A stretch of DNA of 64,000 bases from Streptomyces rubiginosohelvolus (lineage in GTDB: Bacteria > Actinomycetota > Actinomycetes > Streptomycetales > Streptomycetaceae). Location of the stretch: contig NZ_BMTW01000015.1 in assembly GCF_014649875.1 (NCBI RefSeq), positions 123,242 through 187,241 on the forward strand, in the 5' to 3' direction. Every line of letters starts with the position of its first letter. Within the stretch, counting starts at the first letter, position 1. The translations under genes were made by a program, and so were the position numbers. Below, piece by piece: positions 10,218-18,230 of this stretch. The notes beneath the pieces are model-generated. The model did not search any database and was not told where the DNA came from. It saw nothing but the letters and a program-made list of their open reading frames with translations.

Positions 10218-11122
10218 GCCAGCCGCATCCCGGCGGCGGCCAGCTCCTCGCGGACGTCCTCCTGCCGGAACTTCGCCGACACCTCCGTACGCAGCTCCTC
10301 ACCGGCCTCGAACGGCACCACGAGGTCCAGCTCCCGGATCTTGACGCTCAGCGCCCGCCGGGCACGCAGCCGCATCTCGATCCACCGTTGTTCCGGATTC
10401 CACACCGCGCGGTGATCGAAGCCGTCGAGCGGGAAATCTGCCCCCAGTTCACGGTTGACCACGCTCAGGACGTTCTTGTTGAAGGCCGCCGTCACCCCGG
10501 CCGCGTCGTCGTACGCGGCCACCAGCGTCTCCTCCTCCTTCACCAGGTCCGTGCCCAGCAGCAGCGCGTCACCGGGGGAGAGGAGCGAACGCACCGACCG
10601 CAGGAACGTCGCCCGCTCCTCCGGCAGCAGATTGCCGATCGTGCCGCCCAGGAACACCACCAGCCGGGGGCCCGGCGTCCCCGGCAGGACCAGGCCGGTG
10701 GTGAAGTCCGCGATCAGCGCGTGGACGGACAGACCGGGGTGCTCGGCGAGCAGTGATTCGGCCGCCCCCGTCAGCGCGCTCTCGCTCACGTCCACGGGGA
10801 CGTAGGCGTGCAACTCGGGGAGGACCTCCAGGAGATGGCGGGCCTTCTCGGACGACCCCGAGCCCAGCTCGATCACGGTCCGGGCCCCCGAAGCGGCGGC
10901 GATCTCCTCGGCCCGGGTCTGCAGGATCTCCCGCTCCGCGCGGGTCGGGTAGTACTCCGGCAGCCGGGTGATCTCCTCGAACAGCTCGCTGCCGCGGGCG
11001 TCGTAGAACCACTTCGGCGGCAGCGTCTTGGGATGCCGGGTCAGGCCGCTGAGGACATCGGCGCGCAGCGCCGCGTCCGTCGCGTCCACCGGCAGGGTGC
11101 GGGTCAGCGAATAAGGACTCAC
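10160..11122 (-). CDS. egtD: L-histidine N-alpha-methyltransferase EgtD
   Basis: SAM-dependent enzyme, 320 aa (mycobacterial EgtD about 321), that trimethylates histidine to hercynine, the first step of ergothioneine synthesis. Visible motifs: KTLPPKWFYDARGSELFEEIT, PEYYPTRAE, the SAM-binding VIELGSGSSEKARHLL, VPVDVSESAL and VVFLGGTIGNLLPEE. GTG 11122 overlaps the egtC stop by 4 nt (GTGA). It is the last gene of the operon egtA-egtB-egtC-egtD, all overlapping. Its final 58 nt overlap the convergent olsA gene, leaving no room for a terminator between the two. Confidence 0.96.
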   Translation of the reverse strand: MSPYSLTRTLPVDATDAALRADVLSGLTRHPKTLPPKWFYDARGSELFEEITRLPEYYPTRAEREILQTRAEEIAAASGARTVIELGSGSSEKARHLLEVLPELHAYVPVDVSESALTGAAESLLAEHPGLSVHALIADFTTGLVLPGTPGPRLVVFLGGTIGNLLPEERATFLRSVRSLLSPGDALLLGTDLVKEEETLVAAYDDAAGVTAAFNKNVLSVVNRELGADFPLDGFDHRAVWNPEQRWIEMRLRARRALSVKIRELDLVVPFEAGEELRTEVSAKFRQEDVREELAAAGMRLAQWWTDSAGRFALSLATAV

Positions 11123-11874
11123 GCGGGGGGCTCCTTGAGCGGGGTGAGCAGGACGTCCGAGGCGGTCGCGACCAGCAGGGTGCGGTCGGGGACCTCGCGC
11201 CAGAGCGGGTCGTCGTCGTACGGCTCCGAGGCGACCGCGGTGCGGCGGCCCGGCTCCGTGAGGTACCAGAGGGTGTCGCCCCAGGCGGTCGCCGTGATGG
11301 TGGCGCCGTCGGTGAGCAGCAGATTCAGCCGGGAGCCGGGCGCGGCGGCCGCGACCTCGCGGACCGTCTCCGCGACGGCACGCGGCACATCGTCCCCGGC
11401 GTCGGTACGGTGCCGGATCAGCGCCCAGACCAGCGCCGAGTCGTTCCGGGCGGCCAGCGACAGGAGCTTCTCGGCGGGCAGAGCGGCGGCCGCGCCGGCG
11501 AGCGAAGCGGGCCAGCCCTTCACCGCCCCGTTGTGGCTGAACAGCAGCCGCCCGGCGGCGTACGGCGCGGCTGCGGCCTCCCCGTCCGCACCCGCCTCGG
11601 TGGCATCCCGTACGGCGGCGAGCAGCGCGGTGCTGCGGACCACCCGGGCCAGATCGGTGAAGGTCTCGTCGCCCCATATGGGGCCCTGGCGGCGGTAGCG
11701 TCCGGGTGCCGGGTCCCCCTCCGCGTACCAGCCGACGCCGAAACCGTCCGCGTTGACCGTGCCGTAGCGCTGCCGGCGCGGCTCCCAGGACTGCCGCACC
11801 AAGGAGTGCGGAGGCCGCACGAGCACCTCTCCCAGCGTCACCGGATCGCCCACATAGGCGATATGACGGCACAT
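11119..11874 (-). CDS. egtC: Gamma-glutamyl hercynylcysteine sulfoxide hydrolase EgtC
   Basis: Class II (Ntn) glutamine amidotransferase fold, 251 aa. In ergothioneine synthesis it removes the glutamyl group from gamma-glutamyl-hercynylcysteine sulfoxide. The start ATG 11874 places the catalytic cysteine at position 2 (MCRHIAYVGDP), as needed for an N-terminal nucleophile. Further family motifs are NADGFGVGWYAEGD, LLFSHNGAVKGWP, NDSALVWALI and AVASEPYDDD. The start overlaps the egtB stop by one base (TGATG) and the end overlaps the egtD start by 4 nt. The longer upstream frame is rejected because it would bury Cys2. Confidence 0.95.
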   Translation of the reverse strand: MCRHIAYVGDPVTLGEVLVRPPHSLVRQSWEPRRQRYGTVNADGFGVGWYAEGDPAPGRYRRQGPIWGDETFTDLARVVRSTALLAAVRDATEAGADGEAAAAPYAAGRLLFSHNGAVKGWPASLAGAAAALPAEKLLSLAARNDSALVWALIRHRTDAGDDVPRAVAETVREVAAAAPGSRLNLLLTDGATITATAWGDTLWYLTEPGRRTAVASEPYDDDPLWREVPDRTLLVATASDVLLTPLKEPPA

Positions 11875-13310
11875 CAGGCGTCCCTCGCCGTACGGAAACC
11901 GGCGAAGATCTGCCGCCGCACCGGAAGGTCCCAGTTGCGGAACGTGCCCCGGCAGGCGACCTGGTCCACGGCGAACGACCCGCCGCGCAGCACCTTGTGC
12001 CCCGGGCCGAAGAACACTTCCGAATACTCGCGGTAGGGAAACGCCACGAACCCCGGATAGGGCAGGAAGTCGCTGGCGGTCCACTCCCACACATCGCCGA
12101 TCAACTGCCCCGCCCCGGAGGGCGACCGGCCCAGCGGATACGCCCCGGCCCGCGCCGGACGCAGATGGCGCTGCCCCAGATTGGCCCGCTCCGGCGTCGG
12201 ATCCTCGTCGCCCCACGGATACCGCCGCGACCGGCCGGATACGGGGTCGTGCCGGGCGGCCTTCTCCCACTCGGCCTCCGTGGGAAGCCGCCGCCCCGCC
12301 CAGCGGGCGTACGCGTCCGCTTCGTACCAGCTGACGTGCAGCACCGGCTCGTCGTGCGGCACCGGCTCGGTCACCCCGAACCTGCGGCGCAGCCACTGGC
12401 CCGCCTCCCGCCGCCAGAACAGCGGTGCGGACAAGCCGTGTTCACGGACCATCGCCCAGCCCTCGGGCGCCCACCAGCGCTCGTCCCCGTACCCGTCGTC
12501 CTCGATGAAGCGGAGGTACGCGCCGCAGGTGACCGGCGAGGAGTCCAGGTGGAACGCCGCCACGTCGCGCCGGTGCGCGGGGCGTTCGTTGTCCAGGGCC
12601 CACGGTTCGGCGGAGGTCCCCATCGTGAAAGGGCCACCGGGAACGAGGACTTCGCTCGGAATGACCTCGTTGCCGACGGGCTCGGGTGGGGCAGGAGGGG
12701 CGGGCGCGGTGAGCGCCGCCGGTCCCGCGCGCAGCTGATGGGTGATCAGCATGGTCTCGTCGTGCTGCTGTTCGTGCTGGGCGATCATCCCGAAGGCGAA
12801 CCCGGCCCGTTCCAACGGCCCCCCGCCCTCGTGCAGCGGCGTACCCTCCAGCAGCTCCAGCGCCCGCCCCCGTACGTCGGAGGCGTACGTCCGGGCCTCG
12901 GCGGGGGCCAGCAGCGGCAGCGAGGGGCGCGAGGCGCGCGCGTGCTCGAAGGCGTTGTACAGCCCGTCGATCTCCGGGCGCAGCGCCTCCCGGCCGCCGA
13001 CGGCGCGCAGCAGCCACTGCTCCTCCTGGTTGCCGATGTGCGCCAGGTCCCAGACCAGCGGCGACATCAACGGGGAGTGCTGGGCGGTCAGTTCACCGTC
13101 GTCCACACTGTCGGTGAGCAGCGTGGTGCGGTCGCGCGCGGCCAGCAGCGCATCCAGGGCGCGCCGCCGCAGGGTCTCCGGATCGATCCCGGAGGCGAAG
13201 GGGAAACCGGCGGCGGCCGGACCGGAGACCTGGGTGGGATCGAACGCGTCGGACAGCTCACGGGGCTCGAAGCCTTCGCGGTGCTCTTCGTGTTCACGGT
13301 GCTCGGTCAT
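11874..13310 (-). CDS. egtB: Hercynine oxygenase (sulfoxide synthase) EgtB
   Basis: Non-haem iron enzyme, 478 aa, that joins hercynine and gamma-glutamylcysteine with oxygen to give the sulfoxide intermediate. Domain order: a Glu/His-rich N-terminal tail (1-40, longer than in mycobacteria), a DinB-like helical domain with iron ligands in WDLAHIGNQ (His91) and QHEQQHDE (His179 and His183), a Pro/Ala linker, and a C-terminal formylglycine-enzyme-type domain with GGPFTMGT, RLPTEAEWEKAAR, GDVWEWTASDF and VLRGGSFA. ATG 13310 overlaps the egtA stop by 4 nt. Operon position and both domains make the call firm. Confidence 0.96.
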   Translation of the reverse strand: MTEHREHEEHREGFEPRELSDAFDPTQVSGPAAAGFPFASGIDPETLRRRALDALLAARDRTTLLTDSVDDGELTAQHSPLMSPLVWDLAHIGNQEEQWLLRAVGGREALRPEIDGLYNAFEHARASRPSLPLLAPAEARTYASDVRGRALELLEGTPLHEGGGPLERAGFAFGMIAQHEQQHDETMLITHQLRAGPAALTAPAPPAPPEPVGNEVIPSEVLVPGGPFTMGTSAEPWALDNERPAHRRDVAAFHLDSSPVTCGAYLRFIEDDGYGDERWWAPEGWAMVREHGLSAPLFWRREAGQWLRRRFGVTEPVPHDEPVLHVSWYEADAYARWAGRRLPTEAEWEKAARHDPVSGRSRRYPWGDEDPTPERANLGQRHLRPARAGAYPLGRSPSGAGQLIGDVWEWTASDFLPYPGFVAFPYREYSEVFFGPGHKVLRGGSFAVDQVACRGTFRNWDLPVRRQIFAGFRTARDA

Positions 13311-14623
13311 GCGGAGGCCGCCTTCCGGTCGGTCAGCAGGCTGAGATCGATGAGGTCGCCCGGCTCGGGCAGATCGTCGGCCGGACATCGGCCCCGGGCG
13401 ACATAGCGGTCGGTGAAGGCGGCCACCGTGTCGCGTACCGCGTCGCTCGCCCCCATCCGCTCCAGCGCCGGCAGCGCCGCCCCGAAGCAGGTGACGGCCG
13501 CCGCCCGCAACTCCGGATCGGCGAGCCCCTCGCGGGCGGCGGCCGTCCAGAGCGGATTGCGCGGGGCCGCCGAAGTGCCCGCGATCTCGGCCAGCGGCTT
13601 CACGGCCCGGTACACGGTCTCGGCGGCCTCCGGGTCGTCGAACAGGGCCGTGGCGACGGCGAGCGGCACCAGCCACCCGTCGGGCCCGCTCTGCGCGTCG
13701 ATCATGCGCAGTTCGAGATGGCCGCGCGGCCGGATAGGCGGGAACAGCGTGGTGAGGTGGTAGTCGAGATCGGCCTGCACCGGCGGCCGGGGCGAACCGG
13801 TGCGGATCCACTCGCGGAAGGTGAGCCCCTCGGGGACGTCCCACGGGCCGCTCTCACACCGGATGCACAGCACCGTCGCGTCCAGGACATGGGCGGCCCA
13901 GGCCTCGCGGGGCGCGCGCCCGGTGCCCGGTGCGAGGGTCCGGCCCGGGTCGAGGTCGGCCCACAGCGACTGCCGGGTGGAGGCCCAGCCGGTCCGGCGG
14001 CCCCGCTGGAACGGCGAATTCGCGAACGCCGCCACCAGCACCGCGCCCAGCAGATGCGCGAGCTGCCAGCGCCGCCCGTATCCGAGCGGTCCCGGCTCCT
14101 CCTCGCCCGCGTCCAGGCAGACCTGGACCGACGCGGAGGTGCACATCATGGCCCGCCCGGCCGGCCCCGACCGGTCCAGAGCGGCCTCCATCGCCTCGTA
14201 ACGCGGCTCCCGCAGTCTGCGGTGCGGGGTCTGCCACGGGTCGACGCCGAGCCCCACGGGCGCGAGCCCCGCCGCGCCGAGCGAGGCACGGACCGCCGCC
14301 AGATCGGCCGCGGTCGTCGCGACGCACTCCATCAGCGAACCGGCCGGCTGCGAGCTGAGTTCCAGCTGCCCGCCCGGCTCGAACGTCAGTGCGGCGCTCA
14401 GGGGCAGCGCGCGGACCGCCTCGACGGCGCTGTCCAGCCGCTCCTGTTCGACCGGGACGTGCGGACGTTCCCGGTCATGGATGAGCCATTCGAGTTCCAC
14501 GCCCACGGTTCGGGGCGGACCCGTCTTGAAACATATACCGCGCAGTAAATCCTCTGCCCCGCTCTCGTCGAGCGGGGTGGCGTCCGGGCGCGAGCCGGTC
14601 GCGCCGGGAATGTCCAAGGCCAT
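13307..14623 (-). CDS. egtA: Ergothioneine glutamate-cysteine ligase EgtA
   Basis: ATP-dependent ligase of the GCS2 family, 438 aa, making the gamma-glutamylcysteine used by EgtB. Motifs seen: TVGVELEWLIHDRERP, a glycine-rich FEPGGQLELSSQPA, GLGVDPWQTP, MCTSASVQVCLDAG and a C-terminal HLELRMIDAQ. ATG 14623 is preceded by the strong site GAGAAGGAGG, so it is chosen over an in-frame start further upstream. This is the first gene of the egtABCD operon; the promoter must lie in the 146-nt space shared with the divergent PARG gene. EgtA is what distinguishes actinomycete ergothioneine synthesis, since streptomycetes use mycothiol and not glutathione. Confidence 0.94.
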   Translation of the reverse strand: MALDIPGATGSRPDATPLDESGAEDLLRGICFKTGPPRTVGVELEWLIHDRERPHVPVEQERLDSAVEAVRALPLSAALTFEPGGQLELSSQPAGSLMECVATTAADLAAVRASLGAAGLAPVGLGVDPWQTPHRRLREPRYEAMEAALDRSGPAGRAMMCTSASVQVCLDAGEEEPGPLGYGRRWQLAHLLGAVLVAAFANSPFQRGRRTGWASTRQSLWADLDPGRTLAPGTGRAPREAWAAHVLDATVLCIRCESGPWDVPEGLTFREWIRTGSPRPPVQADLDYHLTTLFPPIRPRGHLELRMIDAQSGPDGWLVPLAVATALFDDPEAAETVYRAVKPLAEIAGTSAAPRNPLWTAAAREGLADPELRAAAVTCFGAALPALERMGASDAVRDTVAAFTDRYVARGRCPADDLPEPGDLIDLSLLTDRKAASA

Positions 14624-14769
14624 GAGGGCCTCCTTCTCAGCTGTCTGCCTACCAGCCAAACCCGTACCCGGAGATCGCACAAGGGTGCCCCCGAGCCAGG
14701 AAAATCCGATTGCGCCCAGGCCGGGTTCCCCGTCAGCATGCCCCGTATGCACCACACGGGGGAGCGCCG

Positions 14770-15591
14770 ATGAGCGCGCGGCTGCGCGGGATCGCGCGCG
14801 AGACGGAAGCGGTCGTCGAGGCCGGGCGATACCGCAACGCAGCAGGTCAGGACGTGTCCATCGAACGAGCGGTGGCCGCGGCACGCTCCGGCACCCGGCT
14901 CTACGGCCCCGATCCGGTGCCCGTCGCCGCCCTGGACACCGACCGCACCCCGCACATCGAGGTCACCGCCGAGAGCAGCCTCGCCGCGGCCCGCCGGATG
15001 ACCGGCGAGGCCCCCGGCCGGGTCGTTGTCCTGAACTACGCCTCGGCCCGCAACCCCGGCGGCGGCTATCTCAACGGCGCCCAGGCCCAGGAGGAGGCCC
15101 TGTGCCGAGGATCGGCCCTCCACACGACCCTCCTGCGCGCCCCCGAGTACTACGCGCACCACCGCGCGGAGCGCAGCGCCTTCTACACCGACCGGGTGAT
15201 CCACTCGCCCGGCGTGCCGGTCTTCCGCGACGACAGGGGCGACTTCCTGGACGCCCCGTACACAGCGGGATTCCTCACCTCGCCCGCGCCGAACGCCGGA
15301 GTGATCCGGCGGCAGACCCCCGAGGACGCCCACCGCGTCCCGGCCGCCCTGGCCTCCCGCGCCGAACGGGTCCTGGAGGTCGCGGCCGTACGGGGGTACC
15401 GCAGGCTCGTCCTGGGCGCCTGGGGCTGCGGAGTCTTCCAGAACGACCCGGGGGCGGTCGCGGAGGCGTTCCGGGCGCTGATCGGCGAGGGGGGCCGGTT
15501 CGGCGGCCACTTCGAGCAGATCGTCTTCGGGATCCTGGACCGGAACCCCGACTCCGCCGTCCGGGCCGCCTTCACCCGGACCTTCGCCTGA
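14770..15591 (+). CDS. Poly(ADP-ribose) glycohydrolase, bacterial macrodomain type (TIGR02452 family)
   Basis: Macrodomain hydrolase, 273 aa. The PARG catalytic signature GGG-X(6-8)-QEE is intact: NPGGGYLNGAQAQEEALCR (around residues 97-115), with the two glutamates that cleave the ribose-ribose bond of poly(ADP-ribose). A conserved C-terminal LVLGAWGCGVFQNDP loop completes the fold, and the length matches bacterial PARG enzymes such as that of Thermomonospora curvata. ATG 14770 follows GGGGGAG. The gene is divergent from the ergothioneine operon. No ADP-ribosyltransferase or toxin gene lies beside it, so it may reverse housekeeping ADP-ribosylation or act on ADP-ribose derivatives. Confidence 0.88.
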   Translation: MSARLRGIARETEAVVEAGRYRNAAGQDVSIERAVAAARSGTRLYGPDPVPVAALDTDRTPHIEVTAESSLAAARRMTGEAPGRVVVLNYASARNPGGGYLNGAQAQEEALCRGSALHTTLLRAPEYYAHHRAERSAFYTDRVIHSPGVPVFRDDRGDFLDAPYTAGFLTSPAPNAGVIRRQTPEDAHRVPAALASRAERVLEVAAVRGYRRLVLGAWGCGVFQNDPGAVAEAFRALIGEGGRFGGHFEQIVFGILDRNPDSAVRAAFTRTFA

Positions 15592-15710
15592 CGCGGAGCC
15601 CGCCGGGGCCGCGCTCCGGGGTGCCCGTCGCAGGCGTCGCGCCCCGGGCCTGACCGGCCGGACACGCTCCGGGGGCGCTCAGCTCCATCGGACACACGCC
15701 GGGGAGCCGC

Positions 15711-16178
15711 TCAGCTCCAGCCGTACCGCTCGCGCAGCCGCCCGACGACCCGGTCGAAACGCTCCAGGTCCAGCGCGCACGCCTCCCGGCGCATCCCGTC
15801 CTCGTGGACCCGCAGCACCCGGTCCAGATCCGCCCAGGACGGCCGCCCCGAGCTGTCCCACGGGCCCGCGCCCAGCGCCACCCACTCGTGGTCCCGGTCG
15901 TGCTGCTTGCTGGAGAGCTGGACGGCGAGGAGCGTGCCCGCCTCCTCACGGGCCACGACGAGCACCGGCCGGTCCTTCCCGCGCCCGTCGTTCTCCTCGA
16001 AGGGCACCCAGGTCCAGACGATCTCGCCGGGATCGGGATCGCCGTCGCGATCGGGGGCGTAGGAGGTGCGCACGGAACCCACCTCGGCCGGATCGGCCTG
16101 CACCGTGGCGGTCGGCCCGCTGCTGCCGGGCACGTCAAAGGGGTTGTCGGAACGGTAGGCGCTGTCGTGGAACGTCAT
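15711..16178 (-). CDS. PemK/MazF-family toxin-like protein
   Basis: A 155-aa protein whose second half looks like the MazF/PemK SH3-like barrel: PGEIVWTWVPFEENDGRGKDRPVLVV, then LLAVQLSSKQ and a final helix. Classical members are mRNA interferases. Here about 50 residues of polar tail precede the barrel, and no antitoxin-sized gene sits upstream: the neighbour is a divergent LacI gene. The start ATG 16178 is chosen as the first in-frame ATG giving a sensible protein; GTG codons just upstream are possible. Activity is uncertain; many actinobacterial stand-alone members are of unknown function. The 12-nt end of the gene has an imperfect copy 32 nt downstream (15677-15688). Confidence 0.7.
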   Translation of the reverse strand: MTFHDSAYRSDNPFDVPGSSGPTATVQADPAEVGSVRTSYAPDRDGDPDPGEIVWTWVPFEENDGRGKDRPVLVVAREEAGTLLAVQLSSKQHDRDHEWVALGAGPWDSSGRPSWADLDRVLRVHEDGMRREACALDLERFDRVVGRLRERYGWS

Positions 16179-16323
16179 CACCACACCGTAGAACCCCTGG
16201 CCCCGGATCCCGGGAGGGGGGCGGCGGACCGAAACGGCGGGGCGGTGTTCCGGCCACCGTGACCGGACCTGCGGGCCCCGGGCCGAAACCCGCTCCCGCG
16301 GGTCTGGAAGACTGCCCGACGCC

Positions 16324-17346
16324 ATGAGCCAGTTACCCAAGCAGCCCGCCGAAGTCTCCGTCCCGACCAGCGCCGATGTGGCCCGCCTCGCCGGAGTGTC
16401 CCGGGCCACCGTGTCGTACGTACTGAACAACAACGCCACCGTCCGGATCAGCGATCCCACCCGACGCCGGGTCAGGGAGGCCGCCCTCCAACTCGGTTAC
16501 GTGCCGCACGCGGCCGCCCGCAGTCTGCGCGCCGGACACAGCCGCATGGTCCTGCTGCCCTCAGGCCACATACCCGGGGGGCCGCTGCACCAGTATTTCT
16601 TCGAAGAACTCCAGTCCGGGTTGCGCCGGCTGGACTACACCGTCGTGCAGTACGGCAGCGTCGGCCTCTCCGCCGACGAGGCGGCCACGGCCTGGGCCGA
16701 ACTGCGGCCCGTCGCCGTCGTCGTACCGCCGGGCATCACCCTCACCCCGCACGGCACGGGCATCCTGACCCGCTCCGGGGCCAAAGCGGTGATCACCCTG
16801 GGGCCCGACCCGGTACCGGGTGCGCACGGCCTGGTCATGGACCAACGCCGGGTCGGGGAAAGCGCCGTGCAACACCTGCTGGCCCGCGGCCGCCGCCACA
16901 TCGGCGTGGTCATGCCCCAGGAACCGTGCCGCGCGTCGTTCTCCGAAACCCGCCTCGCCGGCGCCCGGCGTGCCGCAGAGGCCGCCGGGGCCCGCATCTG
17001 CCCGCTGCCGCTGCGGTACGAGGAGGAGTCGGGGGAGCAGTTGGCCGCCCGCTGGCCGGAACTGGGGCTGGACGCGGTGTTCGCGTACAACGACGAGTAC
17101 GCCATGCTGATGATGCGTGCCCTCCAGGACGCCGGAGTGGACGTGCCCGCCGACACGGCGGTGATCGGGGCGGACGACACCCTCATCGGCAGGCTGCTGC
17201 GCCCCCGGCTGAGCACCGTCCGGATGGAGCTGGCCATGCCGCAGCCCCTGGCGGAGACGATCGACCGCATGGTCCAGCACCCGGGCGGGCCACCGGTCCA
17301 CCACGACCTGCTCCGCACCAGCGCCGTCCACCGGGAATCCAGCTGA
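16324..17346 (+). CDS. LacI-family transcriptional regulator
   Basis: DNA-binding regulator, 340 aa. The N-terminal helix-turn-helix and hinge are clear: TSADVARLAGVSRATVSYVLNN followed by RRRVREAALQLGYVPHAAARSLRAG. The rest is a periplasmic-binding-protein-like effector domain (GLVMDQRRVGESAVQHLL, VFAYNDEYAMLMMRAL, VIGADDTLIGRLLRPRLSTV). It probably binds a sugar or related metabolite. Neighbours are a divergent PemK-like gene and a small downstream gene; no sugar transport genes are adjacent, so its target is not evident. ATG 16324 has no clear ribosome site, consistent with a leaderless start. Confidence 0.92.
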   Translation: MSQLPKQPAEVSVPTSADVARLAGVSRATVSYVLNNNATVRISDPTRRRVREAALQLGYVPHAAARSLRAGHSRMVLLPSGHIPGGPLHQYFFEELQSGLRRLDYTVVQYGSVGLSADEAATAWAELRPVAVVVPPGITLTPHGTGILTRSGAKAVITLGPDPVPGAHGLVMDQRRVGESAVQHLLARGRRHIGVVMPQEPCRASFSETRLAGARRAAEAAGARICPLPLRYEEESGEQLAARWPELGLDAVFAYNDEYAMLMMRALQDAGVDVPADTAVIGADDTLIGRLLRPRLSTVRMELAMPQPLAETIDRMVQHPGGPPVHHDLLRTSAVHRESS

Positions 17347-17400
17347 CCGCCTCCGGCGCTGGATATGCGCCGTGCACCGCGCATGTCTAGCGTCGGAGGC

Positions 17401-17676
17401 ATGAGCCACCCGCAGAGTTACGAGCTGCTCCTGATCCCCGACCACAGCAGAACGCGGTCCGGAGCCCCCGGCCGGCCGATCCGGTCCGCGGTCGTCGCCG
17501 CCACCGGCGAAACGGGGGCCTCGGGCTATCCCCGGTACGCCGGTGACGGCATGGAGGCCGACGTCGATCCGGAGACCCGGACGGTGGAGGCCGTGCTGAT
17601 CGACGGCGAGGAACTCGACTACGGCATGTCGGTCCGCGTCGCAGGGTCCGAGGGCGAGCGTCGGCCGGGCGCTTGA
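17401..17676 (+). CDS. Hypothetical small protein, 91 aa
   Basis: Not recognised. It begins MSHPQSYELLLIPDH and ends with a segment rich in acidic residues (DGMEADVDPETRTVEAVLIDGEELDYG). No membrane segment or signal peptide is visible. ATG 17401 follows a TAGCGT -10-like box (17388-17393) by 7 nt, a strong hint of a leaderless transcript and hence of a real gene; a GGAGG lies too close to the ATG to be a normal ribosome site. It is convergent with the thioredoxin gene, and its last bases form part of the shared terminator stem. Confidence 0.6.
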   Translation: MSHPQSYELLLIPDHSRTRSGAPGRPIRSAVVAATGETGASGYPRYAGDGMEADVDPETRTVEAVLIDGEELDYGMSVRVAGSEGERRPGA

Positions 17677-17692
17677 GACAGCCGCCCGGCCG
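17662..17692. terminator. Bidirectional terminator hairpin
   Basis: A 10-bp perfect GC stem (CGGCCGGGCG at 17662-17671, complement at 17683-17692) with an 11-nt loop sits between the convergent small gene (stop 17676) and the thioredoxin gene (stop 17699). It overlaps the last codons of the small gene. Confidence 0.6.
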
Positions 17693-17698
17693 GACGGT

Positions 17699-18103
17699 CT
17701 ACTGAGCCTCGGGCTGCCCCTGCCCCTGCCCCGCCTCGGCCGCCCGCTGCTGCTCCTCGACCGACTTGCGGACCTCGTCCATGTCCAGGTTCCGGGCCTG
17801 TCCGATGACGTCCTCCAAGGCCGCCTCGGGCAGTGCGCCGGGCTGCGCGAAGACCGCGACGTTGTCCCGGACGATCATCAGAGTCGGGATGGAGCGGATA
17901 TCGAAGGCAGCCGCCAGCTCCTGCTGTGCCTCGGTGTCGACCTTGGCGAAGACCAGGTCCGGGTGGCGCTCGGAGGCCGAGTCGTAGACCGGCGCGAACT
18001 GCCGACAGGGGCCACACCAGGAAGCCCAGAAGTCGATCAGGACGAAATCGTTGTCGCTGACGACCTGATCGAAGTTTTCCTTGGTGAGCTCGACGGTGCT
18101 CAT
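17699..18103 (-). CDS. Thioredoxin
   Basis: Cytosolic disulfide reductase, 134 aa. The active site is FWASWCGPCRQFAP with the canonical WCGPC, and the cis-proline loop is IRSIPTLMI. After the ~105-residue thioredoxin fold comes a charged, glutamine-rich tail (EEQQRAAEAGQGQGQPEAQ) not found in compact thioredoxins. ATG 18103 is the natural start; a longer frame to 18247 runs into the divergent promoter region. It is divergent from a flavoprotein disulfide oxidoreductase, 127 nt away, so the two redox genes may share regulation. Confidence 0.94.
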   Translation of the reverse strand: MSTVELTKENFDQVVSDNDFVLIDFWASWCGPCRQFAPVYDSASERHPDLVFAKVDTEAQQELAAAFDIRSIPTLMIVRDNVAVFAQPGALPEAALEDVIGQARNLDMDEVRKSVEEQQRAAEAGQGQGQPEAQ

Positions 18104-18230
18104 GCTGGGGATACCTCTTCCTGTGCCCGTGGGGGTCCTGTCGGGTCCTGTCCGGCACAACGGTGACTGCACTTGCGCTATTCCGCCTGCCCATGTGGCC
18201 GGTGCGCACACCCACGAGGAGACTGTTTCC

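Noticed and set aside
15677..15720. Duplicated GCTCAGCTCCA at the end of the PemK-like gene
   Set aside because: Short, imperfect and without flanking repeats; does not indicate a mobile element.
18133..18152. Tandem GGGTCCTGTC repeat between thioredoxin and the flavoprotein genes
   Set aside because: Two copies of 10 bp only, not a palindrome, and no known regulator motif; could be chance.
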